A DNA stretch of 6,529 bases from Methylobacterium sp. (lineage in GTDB: Bacteria; Pseudomonadota; Alphaproteobacteria; Rhizobiales; Beijerinckiaceae), in assembly GCA_021154065.1 (NCBI GenBank), contig JAJKJG010000167.1, forward strand, positions 1 through 6,529. Direction: 5' to 3'. Position 1 is the first letter of the stretch. Each line of letters opens with the position of its first letter. Below the pieces are notes generated by a model that did no database searches, was not told where the DNA came from, and saw only the letters and a list, made by a program, of their open reading frames with translations. Made by a program: the position numbers and the translations under genes. Positions 1 through 6,447 of this stretch are shown one piece after another.

Positions 1-618
1 GAGGCCGAGGAGCGCCGGGCCGCCGCGCGGGAAGAGCGTGAAAAGGCCGAGGCCGTCGCGCGCCAAGAGCGCGAGCGGGTCGAGACCGTGCGGCAAGCCG
101 CCGAGAGCATCGGCAACGTCGTCCGGGTCAGCACGGACGCGCCCCGTCGCGTTGCCGAGACGGCCCGGGACGCGGTTCGGAGCGGGGTCGGCACGGCGGC
201 CCAGATGGCTCAGAAAGCGACAGACTTCGGCCTGTCCTCCTTCTCGGACGTGACCCGAAGGGTCCAGAGCGCGGCCGCAGGCATGACGGCTGTCGCGCAG
301 GCCAACACCGGGCTGGCGATGCGCTACCAGGCGATCTGGCGGGAGGTCTTCCAACTGGCGCAGCAGGCCGCACAGGAGCGGACGGAGAGCCTGACGCGGC
401 TCCTGTCGGTGCGCTCGCCGCAGCAGCTGCTGGACGTCAACATCGACCTGATCCAGCGCGAGGCGCAGAGGTTCTTCGATGGCCAGGCCCGGCTGTCTCA
501 ACTCTCGGCCGAAGCCGCCCTGGATGCCAAGCAGCGCATCGAGGAGGCGACCTCCGCTCTGAAGCAGGGCGGTGATACGGCTCAGGACAAGGGACGTCAG
601 CCCCGGCGGGCTGCCTAG
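1..618 (+). CDS. Phasin family protein, 5'-truncated by the window edge
   Basis: The reading frame is open from base 1 to a TAG at 616-618, so 205 C-terminal residues are visible and the true start lies upstream. A GTG at 88 is an internal codon, because the frame continues in the same style before it. Visible residues 1-30 are an Ala/Glu/Arg-rich charged helix, probably coiled coil. Residues 30-105 are Ala/Val-rich with little predicted structure beyond amphipathic helix. Residues about 109-173 (starting YQAIWREVFQLAQQ and including SPQQLLDVNIDLIQRE) have the look of the phasin_2 domain. The tail is basic (GRQPRRAA). Phasins are cytoplasmic helical proteins that coat polyhydroxyalkanoate granules; some family members act instead as general stress or chaperone-like proteins. 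The long charged N-terminal part is more than the core phasin domain needs. The gene converges with the minus-strand operon and has no evident functional link to it. Confidence 0.85.
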   Translation, partial: EAEERRAAAREEREKAEAVARQERERVETVRQAAESIGNVVRVSTDAPRRVAETARDAVRSGVGTAAQMAQKATDFGLSSFSDVTRRVQSAAAGMTAVAQANTGLAMRYQAIWREVFQLAQQAAQERTESLTRLLSVRSPQQLLDVNIDLIQREAQRFFDGQARLSQLSAEAALDAKQRIEEATSALKQGGDTAQDKGRQPRRAA

Positions 619-628
619 CCATCCAGGT

Positions 629-663
629 CAGCTTCGCACGCTACCATCAAGCGCGCGAAGCTG
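629..663. terminator. Inverted repeat in the convergent gap, possible terminator
   Basis: A perfect 9-bp inverted repeat, CAGCTTCGC (629-637) and GCGAAGCTG (655-663), is separated by 17 nt. It begins 11 nt after the phasin stop. There is no T-run on either strand, so it is not a textbook intrinsic terminator. It could be a weak bidirectional terminator or an mRNA 3' stabiliser between convergent transcripts. It also spans the stop codon of the minus-strand coding-like fragment. Confidence 0.35.
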
Positions 664-790
664 CCTCCCGCCGGTATCGGCGATAGCTCCAGCGCTCGGC
701 GTGCTGGGCCAGGTCAAGGGTATTGCGCAGCGCCTCGGCCGGCGTGGCCCCCGAGAGGAACAGGCGCAAGATCCAGTACGGAAAGGGGCG
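647..790 (-). pseudogene. Coding-like fragment without a usable start, probable gene remnant
   Basis: On the minus strand a frame ends at TGA (647-649) and encodes about 47 residues that look like real protein. It starts RPFPYWILRLFLSG, then ATPAEALRNTLDLAQHAE, and ends in a basic WSYRRYRREAASRA tail. Third codon positions are nearly all G or C, as in the neighbouring genes. Going upstream, the frame stays open into the 3' end of the preceding exported-protein gene, but that part reads as a shadow of that gene and contains no ATG or GTG. The only near-start is a TTG at 769, with no ribosome binding site in front. I do not recognise the family. Possibilities are the 3' remnant of a decayed gene, a small protein with an unconventional start, or a chance open frame. 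Confidence 0.35.
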
Positions 791-801
791 GCAGGGCCGG
801 C

Positions 802-1146
802 TTACGGCTTGCGGCAGTCCGTCAGATCGCTCTCCTCGATGGAGAACACGTCGCCGTCCTTGATGTCGATGTTCGTGACGACGCAGACCCGGCCTGTATT
901 GTCCTGGAGTTTCGCATCGTAGCGGCCGGGCGGAAGGCCAGTGATCCGGAGGCGCTCGTCATGATCCACGGTCCGGTCGCGATCGTTGGCGCATTGGTCC
1001 GGGCCGTAGCGGTTCGTCCCCGCCGGGGCGAGATGGAAATGCGTGATCGTGTTCGCCGTCAGGTTCCAGAAGCGGATCCGCTCGCCGGCGGCAAGCGTCG
1101 GCGTCGCCATGAACGCGGCGATTCCCATCAGCAGAACGCCACGCAT
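802..1146 (-). CDS. Small exported protein, predicted periplasmic, last gene of the lut-type operon
   Basis: The protein has 114 residues. The ATG at 1146 is chosen because a GGGGAGC ribosome binding site precedes it by about 5 nt and a clean signal peptide follows: MRGVLLMGIAAFMATPTLAA, with cleavage near residue 20. A longer in-frame reading exists but only shadows the neighbouring gene. The mature part of about 94 residues looks beta-rich: RIRFWNLTANTITHFHLAP (23-41), GTNRYGPD (43-50), LPPGRYD (71-77), then CVVTNIDI and an acidic end. It holds three cysteines (52, 88, 111) and an acidic C-terminal stretch (DIKDGD, EESD). The pattern 'N-T--TI--F---P-GTN--GPD' resembles small uncharacterised alphaproteobacterial secreted beta-sandwich proteins, but this is a weak resemblance from memory. 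The gene lies 43 nt after the upstream gene on the same strand with no terminator between, so it is probably cotranscribed with the transporter. Function is unknown; a periplasmic accessory or metal-binding role is speculation. Confidence 0.65.
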   Translation of the reverse strand: MRGVLLMGIAAFMATPTLAAGERIRFWNLTANTITHFHLAPAGTNRYGPDQCANDRDRTVDHDERLRITGLPPGRYDAKLQDNTGRVCVVTNIDIKDGDVFSIEESDLTDCRKP

Positions 1147-1189
1147 CGATTGCTCCCCATGATTTTGCATCGGCTCGGTTGATCGCAGC

Positions 1190-1807
1190 CTATGAGAGAC
1201 GCTCCTGGATGTGGCGTGCGATCTCGAAGACACGCTGCTCGAGGAGAACGGGGGTCTCGCACACGAAGGCGAGCGACTGCCTGCGCTCCTCGAAGATGCG
1301 CTTGTCCCAGGCGAACCGGCTTTCGAGTTCGTGAAGCTCTTTCGTTTCCGTTGCGGTCGGCGAGTCCTTGATGGCGCTGATCTGGTCGCCCTCGTCGCGG
1401 ATGCGATCGGCGAGCTGGCGCTGACCGCGGGCGTAGCGCTCGATGCCGTGCAGGATGCGGTCGCGTTCCGTATTGATGAGGTCGAGCACCCCGGCGAAGA
1501 CGCGCGTGAGCCGCTCGGCTTTCTCGGGACCTTTGCCTCTGGCGAACTCATCGATCATCCGATCGGCCTCGCCGATCGGGGTGCGGCGGGACGCGAGCTT
1601 TTGGGCGAGCGCCGCCGCCTCGGCGTCCTTGCTCCAATCGTTCAGGGCCGACGCGACATCGGGCCCGCTCCAGACAGCTCCGGCCGTGATGGCCGGCACC
1701 TTGCGCTGCACGCAAGGCCAATCCGGATCGGAGCGCGGCTGCGCGCCTGCGGCGCCGGCCACGGCCAGGCAGGCGAGCGCGTAGAGCAAAACCGCCCTCC
1801 GCCTCAT
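1190..1807 (-). CDS. Exported helical protein in the lutG position of a PQQ/lanthanide ABC cluster
   Basis: The protein has 205 residues. The start at 1807 is fixed by an ATGA overlap with the permease stop, which indicates translational coupling. Residues 1-22 (MRRRAVLLYALACLAVAGAAGA) form a signal peptide with cleavage near AGAQ. The mature protein begins with PRSDPDWPCVQRKVP (24-38). A long, highly charged, mostly helical body follows, including RGQRQLADRIRDEG (127-140). The end carries FVCETPVLLEQRVFEIARHI (181-200). The mature chain has two cysteines, C32 and C183, near its two ends, which could form a disulfide in the periplasm. I do not know a functional assignment. From memory, Methylorubrum extorquens lutG encodes an exported protein directly after lutF, and this gene occupies the same place. 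A periplasmic helper of the transporter is the natural inference. Confidence 0.75.
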   Translation of the reverse strand: MRRRAVLLYALACLAVAGAAGAQPRSDPDWPCVQRKVPAITAGAVWSGPDVASALNDWSKDAEAAALAQKLASRRTPIGEADRMIDEFARGKGPEKAERLTRVFAGVLDLINTERDRILHGIERYARGQRQLADRIRDEGDQISAIKDSPTATETKELHELESRFAWDKRIFEERRQSLAFVCETPVLLEQRVFEIARHIQERLS

Positions 1808-2648
1808 TGCGCCTCCTCCTTGGGTCCGCCGCGTCGCGCCATCAGCCCGCGTCCCGGATCGTAGGCCAGCGCCGCAAGGATGAAGAACGCCACGGTCGTT
1901 GCGGCTGCGACCGTGAACGCAGTCGGCTCGAAGGAGCCGTAGAGCGCGTGCCGAACGAGTTCAACGGCGTGCGTGAAGGGATTGGCGAGGCAGACGAGGT
2001 ACAGCGGCTCGCTCGACTCCCGAATCCGCCACAGCGGGTACAGAGCGGAGGACGCGAAGAACATCGGGAAGATGACGAAATTCATCACGCTGGCGAAGTT
2101 CTCGAGCTGGCGCACGAGCGAGGAGAGAAACAGGCCGATCGCGCCGAGCATCAGCCCGGCGAGCATGAAGGCGGGCAGCGCAGAAAGATACCCGGCGGGC
2201 GGAACATCGACCTCCATAAGGCCGGCGACGGCGAGAAACACGTAGACCTGGATGAGGGAGACGGCCACGCCGGCCACGAGCTTGGCGAACAGCAGCGACC
2301 AGCGCGGAAACGGGCTCGTGAGCAGCACGCGCATGGAGCCGACCTCGCGGTCATAGACCATCGAGAGCGACGATTGCATGCCGTTGAAGAGCTGGATCAT
2401 GACGGCCAGCCCCGGCGTCACGTACACTTCATAGAGAACATAGGTCTCGTAGGGCGGAATGATCGACACCCCGAGCACGTTGCGGAAGCCGGCCGCGAAG
2501 ATGAACAGCCAGACGAGCGGCCGCACCAGGGCGGCGAGGAACCGCTCCCGCTGATGCACTAACCGCAGGAGTTCGCGCGCGGCGATTCCGGCGAGGCAGA
2601 TCGCATAGCCCGAAAGACCGAGACGGCGGCGGGCAATCGCGGCAGCGG

Positions 2649-2652
<4 letters not shown>
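1804..2652 (-). CDS. lutF: ABC-2 type permease of the PQQ-alcohol dehydrogenase/lanthanide system (LutF/PedC type)
   Basis: This 282-residue inner-membrane protein forms the transmembrane part of the ABC system. The start at 2652 is set by the ATGA overlap with the ATPase stop (2649-2652). About six hydrophobic segments are visible, near residues 41-60, 70-92, 118-146, 157-180, 185-206 and 243-263. A cytoplasmic coupling region lies between segments 2 and 3: SMVYDREVGSMRVLLTSPFP (97-116). The conserved ABC-2 motif LANPFTHAVELVRHALYG (222-239) precedes the last segment. This matches the ABC2_membrane fold, and specifically the permease family of the PQQ-dependent alcohol dehydrogenase ABC system. 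ABC-2 permeases are more often exporters than importers, so the transport direction with a binding protein present is not obvious. Orthologues are linked to lanthanide supply for XoxF/PedH enzymes in M. extorquens (lut) and P. putida (ped). The C-terminus is basic and then acidic (ARRGGPKEEAQ), as expected for a cytoplasmic tail. Confidence 0.92.
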
Positions 2653-3428
<776 letters not shown>

Positions 3429-3451
3429 GACGGAAAGACCCGCGCCCATCG

Positions 3452-4459
3452 TCAAGGCCCGACGACCACGCCCCATGGATAACGGCCGACGCCGATCGAC
3501 TTGACCACCTTGAGGCTCTCCACGTCGATGACGGAGACGTCATTCGAGCTTCCGTTGGTGGTGACGAGCAGCTTCTCGTCAGGCGTGAAGGCCGCATGCC
3601 AGACGCGCTGACCGACGAGGAGGTATTTCTCGACTTCGTCCGTGTCGCCGTTGACGATCGCTACGCGGTTGGCGGGCCCGAGCATGACGAAGACCTTCTT
3701 GCCGTCCTTCGTGATGGCGGTCCCGACCGGTTGGATCGCTTCCGGATTCACGCCGGGGATTTTGAACGAGAGCGTCTTCGCGACCTTGCGGGTCGCGGCG
3801 TCGATCACCGTCACGGTGCCCCCGACTTCGGCCGTCACATAAAGTTTCTTGCCATCGGCGGTGAACTCCGCGTAGCGCGGCCGCGCCCCGACAAGCACGT
3901 TGTCGATGATCTTGTAGGTCGCGGTATCGATGAAATGGGCCATGTTGGTGGTCTCGGAGGTGTTGACGAGGAGCTTGCCGTCCGGACTGATGCCCATGCC
4001 CTCTGGCTCCACGCCGACCGGGATCTCGGCGATGACCCTGTTCTGCTCGACGTCGAGGACCGTGACCTGATTGTCGTCCTCGTTGGCGACGTAGAGCGGA
4101 TTGCCTGACGGATGGAGCGTCAACAATTCCGGGTCGGGCCCCGACCGCAAGGTGCGCACGACGCTCATCGAAGCCGTGTCGATGACCTCGATGCCGTCAT
4201 CGTCGCCGACGCAGACATAGAGGAGCTTGCCGTCCTTGCCGAGGGCGATCCCCCGCGGCCGTCGGCCGACCTTCAAGGTGTTCGTCACCTGAAGCGTATT
4301 CGAGTCGATGATCGTGACGGTGTTGTCCTTCTCGTTCGAGACGTAGATGGTATAGGCCAGCGCCGAGGCCGTCAGGCCCAAGAGCGCAAGAGCCGCCGAC
4401 GCAGCCACGGCCGCACGGCGCAGCCAACGAACCGTCCTTTCCGTCAGCGCCATCGGCAT
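3452..4459 (-). CDS. Exported seven-bladed YVTN beta-propeller protein, PQQ-catabolism-associated (PedA2 type; lutD by position)
   Basis: The protein has 335 residues. ATG at 4459 is preferred because GGAA lies 6 nt upstream; ATG at 4453 is the alternative. It overlaps the lutA stop by 16 nt. Residues 1-35 are a basic stretch (RTVRWLRR) plus a hydrophobic run ending LTASALA, a signal peptide with cleavage before YTIYVSN. The rest is seven YVTN-type repeats, each with a strand ending in V-ID or similar: about 36-52, 79-94, 121-136, 162-178, 204-220, 255-270 and 296-312. Between them recur VG-RP-G and (S/K)DGK(K)LYV turns. This matches the PQQ-dependent catabolism-associated beta-propeller family. 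The acidic turns NEKDN, GDDD and NEDDN lie in blades 1-3 only. It is predicted to be soluble in the periplasm. In P. putida a propeller of this kind (PedA2) is part of the PedA1A2BC system needed at low lanthanide. The exact role here, ligand binding or scaffolding, is not shown by sequence. Confidence 0.92.
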   Translation of the reverse strand: MPMALTERTVRWLRRAAVAASAALALLGLTASALAYTIYVSNEKDNTVTIIDSNTLQVTNTLKVGRRPRGIALGKDGKLLYVCVGDDDGIEVIDTASMSVVRTLRSGPDPELLTLHPSGNPLYVANEDDNQVTVLDVEQNRVIAEIPVGVEPEGMGISPDGKLLVNTSETTNMAHFIDTATYKIIDNVLVGARPRYAEFTADGKKLYVTAEVGGTVTVIDAATRKVAKTLSFKIPGVNPEAIQPVGTAITKDGKKVFVMLGPANRVAIVNGDTDEVEKYLLVGQRVWHAAFTPDEKLLVTTNGSSNDVSVIDVESLKVVKSIGVGRYPWGVVVGP

Positions 4460-5643
4460 GCGGTTTCCGGCTGATCGAAGCCCAGCGTATCGAGAGGGGT
4501 GCGCTGGTGGAGGAAGCCGGCCTCCGGCGCAACGGACACGAGAGCGCGCGGCTGGGCAAGCAGAATCGGCTGGCGCAGTTGCAGGTCCCAGGGCCGGAAA
4601 CTCAGCGCCACACCCTTGAAGGCGGCCAAATCGAAGGATTCGCCCAGCATGAAGCGGCCGGCGTCCTTGGGGCCGGCGTCCGGCAGCCGAGTCGTCGCCT
4701 CCCCGACCGCGCGAACCGCAACCCAGGCCTGGTAGTCGATCGGCCGCATGACCCGCTGCGCCGCCCGGCGGAAGCGGTTCTGCAACTGCGCCGCTCCCCA
4801 TGCTTCGTGGGTCGCATGCCAGGAGGACGGCACGAGACCTTGGGTTCCGCCGACCGGACGCGGGTCCCACGTCCGATAGGGGATGTAGTCGCCGAAATCC
4901 CCGGCTTCATCCGCCACGACCGCCATATCGTAGTCGGCGCCGCGGGTGAACACGAGCGCGTCCGCCTGCGCGGGGCTGTCGCCCTTGGTCTGGACGAGGG
5001 GGCCGAACTCCCACGTCTTTTCGGCGCCGACCGCAAGGCCGAACTTGCGCGCCGATCGCTGCATCGCCTCGGCGTAGAGCTTATCCCCGGCTTTCGGGCC
5101 GACGATGAGGAACAGCTTGCGCCAGCGCTTGAAGGCGAGGAATTGCGCCAGAGCGTCTGTCAGCATGGCCCGGCTCGGGGCGATGTGGAATACGTTGGCG
5201 CGGCAGTCGGCGCCGCGCAGCCGGTCGTCCGGTGCGCCGACGTTGAAAACGATGGCGTCGCGGCCCCGCACGGCGTCGGCGACGCCGATGAGATCGTCGG
5301 CCGGCAGATTCACAAGCAGGAAGCCGGCGCCGCCTTCGATCAGTTTGCGGGCGGTCTCGGCCGGCGGCTCGCCCTCTTTCAGCGGGGCCTCGTCCAGAAC
5401 GTATCGCCGCCCTGTGAAGGCGCCCGTGGTGTTGTTTTCCTTGATGGCGACGCGCGCGCCCGCGAACCCCTCGTCCTCGGGAACGGCGTCGAAGCTGAAC
5501 GTCGGCGGCGGCGGCGGCTTCCGGGCGATCATCCCGATGCGCACCTCTCGGATCGCAGGTTCCGCAGCAGCGACGATGGTCAGTGACAAAAAAACTCCCG
5601 CCGCCGCGGCCGCGGCGCGAAAGGTGGCGACGGAGGAACCCAT
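4444..5643 (-). CDS. lutA: Periplasmic substrate-binding protein of the PQQ-alcohol dehydrogenase/lanthanide ABC system (LutA/PedA1 type)
   Basis: The protein has 399 residues from ATG 5643; a GTG at 5652 would add three residues (MRS), and neither has a clear ribosome binding site. A signal peptide with a poly-Ala core runs to about residue 27 (FLSLTIVAAA, then EPAIREV). The mature part begins with a beta strand REVRIGMIARK, a five-proline run (43-47) and TFSFDAVPEDEGFAGARVAI, which resembles the start of type I periplasmic binding (Leu/Ile/Val-binding-like) domains. Later KLFLIVGPKAGDKLYAEAM (176-194) and the Trp/Tyr-rich stretch DYIPYRTWDPRPVGGTQG (252-269) are typical of the binding-protein family of the PQQ-alcohol dehydrogenase ABC system. 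There are two mature cysteines, C147 and C396. It is the first gene of the minus-strand operon and overlaps the propeller gene. In M. extorquens lutA and P. putida pedA1 the system is tied to lanthanide use. Whether this protein binds a metal complex, PQQ or an alcohol-derived ligand cannot be read from the sequence. Confidence 0.9.
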   Translation of the reverse strand: MGSSVATFRAAAAAAGVFLSLTIVAAAEPAIREVRIGMIARKPPPPPTFSFDAVPEDEGFAGARVAIKENNTTGAFTGRRYVLDEAPLKEGEPPAETARKLIEGGAGFLLVNLPADDLIGVADAVRGRDAIVFNVGAPDDRLRGADCRANVFHIAPSRAMLTDALAQFLAFKRWRKLFLIVGPKAGDKLYAEAMQRSARKFGLAVGAEKTWEFGPLVQTKGDSPAQADALVFTRGADYDMAVVADEAGDFGDYIPYRTWDPRPVGGTQGLVPSSWHATHEAWGAAQLQNRFRRAAQRVMRPIDYQAWVAVRAVGEATTRLPDAGPKDAGRFMLGESFDLAAFKGVALSFRPWDLQLRQPILLAQPRALVSVAPEAGFLHQRTPLDTLGFDQPETACRWR

Positions 5644-5706
5644 GGAGCGCACCGTCGCAAGGGTACCAACATCGCCCCGAACGCTTCAACCGCGAAGATG
5701 GAAGCG

Positions 5707-5723
5707 GATCGCAAGATGCGATC
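5707..5723. promoter_or_regulatory. Perfect dyad GATCGCA-AGA-TGCGATC, candidate operator
   Basis: Seven-base arms, GATCGCA (5707-5713) and TGCGATC (5717-5723), flank AGA. The dyad sits near the middle of the divergent intergenic region, which suits a dimeric regulator controlling both directions. The alternative is a short mRNA hairpin in the 5' leader of the plus gene. The regulator is not in the window. Confidence 0.35.
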
Positions 5724-5753
5724 GGCTTGCGTCGCAGCGCTTCGCCATGACAA

Positions 5754-5768
5754 GCTCGCCGGGCGAGC
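5754..5768. promoter_or_regulatory. Perfect dyad GCTCGCC-G-GGCGAGC next to the DUF3280-like start
   Basis: Seven-base arms flank a single G. The dyad ends 4 nt before the ATG at 5773 and covers the place where the ribosome binding site should be (GGGCGAG is the only purine-rich candidate). As RNA it could fold with its inner bases unpaired and hide that site; as DNA it could be an operator half of a bipartite site with the dyad at 5707. Confidence 0.3.
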
Positions 5769-5772
5769 ATTC

Positions 5773-6285
5773 ATGATGCGTTTTCGCGCCTTACTTCTGA
5801 CGGCTGCGATCTGCTCCGCTACGGCGGCGCAGGCGCGTCCCATGAAGGCTGCCGTGTTCGATCTCGAGCTTGTCGATACGAGCCAGGAGAGCGAGCGCGG
5901 CGAGCGTGCGGACCAGACCCGCCGCCTCGCGCTGGCCAGCGCCGAGTTGAAGCGTCTTTTGGCGCAATCCGATCAGTTGGACCTCGCCGACCTTACGCCG
6001 AAAGCCGCAACGATCGGCGACAAATCACCCTTGTCGAAATGCAACGGCTGCGCCGACGACATCGCGCGCGATCTCGGCGCGGACCTCGCCGTGACCGGCG
6101 TGATCCAGAAGACGTCGAACCTCATCCTGAGCTTCGCAGTCGAGATCAAGGACGTGAGGGACGGGAAATTCGTCCGCGGCGGACAGGTCGACATCCGCGG
6201 CAACACGGACGAGACATGGCTGCGCGGCGTGCGCTGGCTGGTGAAAAACCGGCTTCTGGCGGAGCCCTTGCCCGAACGTCCATGA
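5773..6285 (+). CDS. Exported DUF3280-like protein with a CNGC motif
   Basis: The protein has 170 residues from ATG 5773; ATG 5776 is equally possible (MRFRALLL). Earlier in-frame starts only add a charged non-signal stretch. Residues 1-21 are a signal peptide (MRFRALLLTAAICSATAAQA). The mature part opens with a strand KAAVFDLELVDTS (25-37), then a helix-rich charged region, CNGCADDIARDLGADLAVTG (90-109), VIQKTSNLILSFAVEIKDV (110-128) and the conserved end VDIRGNTDETWLRGVRWLVK (139-158). This is the pattern of the DUF3280 family (some records use DUF2380), which I recall near PQQ/methanol-oxidation genes. The order of strands and the 'GAD-AVTG-I' segment recall TolB/CsgG-like N-terminal folds, an inference only. 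The CNGC pair is the one obvious candidate for metal or redox chemistry. The gene is transcribed away from lutA, so it may share control with the transporter operon. Biochemical function is unknown. Confidence 0.82.
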   Translation: MMRFRALLLTAAICSATAAQARPMKAAVFDLELVDTSQESERGERADQTRRLALASAELKRLLAQSDQLDLADLTPKAATIGDKSPLSKCNGCADDIARDLGADLAVTGVIQKTSNLILSFAVEIKDVRDGKFVRGGQVDIRGNTDETWLRGVRWLVKNRLLAEPLPERP

Positions 6286-6447
6286 CGGACGCGGAGCCGT
6301 GATCCAGGTTTCCGGCGCTGTCGGGGCGATGCCCGCGCCTTCATCGCCGGAACGGCCGGCGACGTTTCCGGGTTATTATGCAGCCCGGCCGCCCAAGCAC
6401 GACGTGATGCTGTTCCGGCGGGAATCCGCCGCCGTGCCGGCGATCTC
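6286..6447. other. Short region after the DUF3280-like gene with repeated TTCCGGCG motifs
   Basis: No convincing gene is seen here. A 50-codon frame (GTG 6299 to TGA 6451) is open, but it is Pro/Ala-rich and lacks family features. TTCCGGCG occurs at 6310-6317 and 6413-6420, inverted at 6345-6352, and again at 6470-6477 just beyond. The first and the inverted copy can pair (7 bp) around a nested GGGC-GAT-GCCC stem (6324-6334), which could be a terminator-like structure for the upstream gene, though no T-run follows. A small AT-rich patch, TATTAT at 6374-6379, resembles a -10 box without a matching -35. Confidence 0.3.

Larger units (their letters stand above)
5644..5772. promoter_or_regulatory. 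Divergent intergenic control region between lutA and the DUF3280-like gene
   Basis: The 129 nt between the two divergent start codons must hold promoters for both transcripts, unless the plus gene is read from elsewhere. No strong sigma-70 boxes are visible. A weak minus-strand candidate is TTGAAG (complement of 5684-5689) about 17 nt before GTACCC. Two perfect dyads stand out at 5707-5723 and 5754-5768 and are listed separately. The promoter assignment is by position only. Confidence 0.5.

Noticed and set aside
820..870. EF-hand-like acidic segment (DIKDGDVFSIEE) in the small exported protein, as a lanmodulin substitute
   Set aside because: The spacing of Asp residues and the glycine does not fit the 12-residue EF-hand loop, and there is only one such segment.
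1147..1551. Upstream in-frame extension of the small exported protein on the minus strand (to a start at 1551)
   Set aside because: The extension is Ser/Arg-rich shadow of the lutG-like gene and would bury the signal peptide; the start at 1146 has a strong ribosome binding site.
1211..1864. Long plus-strand open frame opposite the lutG-like gene
   Set aside because: It is the antisense of a well-supported minus gene in GC-rich DNA and shows no domain pattern; the minus gene has a signal peptide and coupled start.
4460..4870. N-terminal extension of the propeller frame upstream of 4459
   Set aside because: It lies entirely inside lutA in another frame, is Gly/Arg/Pro-rich, and would place the signal peptide internally.
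5503..5518. GGC-triplet run as a microsatellite
   Set aside because: It simply encodes the five prolines of LutA near its mature N-terminus; short and in frame.
4507..5586. Long plus-strand open frame (359 codons) opposite lutA
   Set aside because: Arg/Gly/Ala-rich antisense shadow; the minus strand encodes a recognisable binding protein with a signal peptide.
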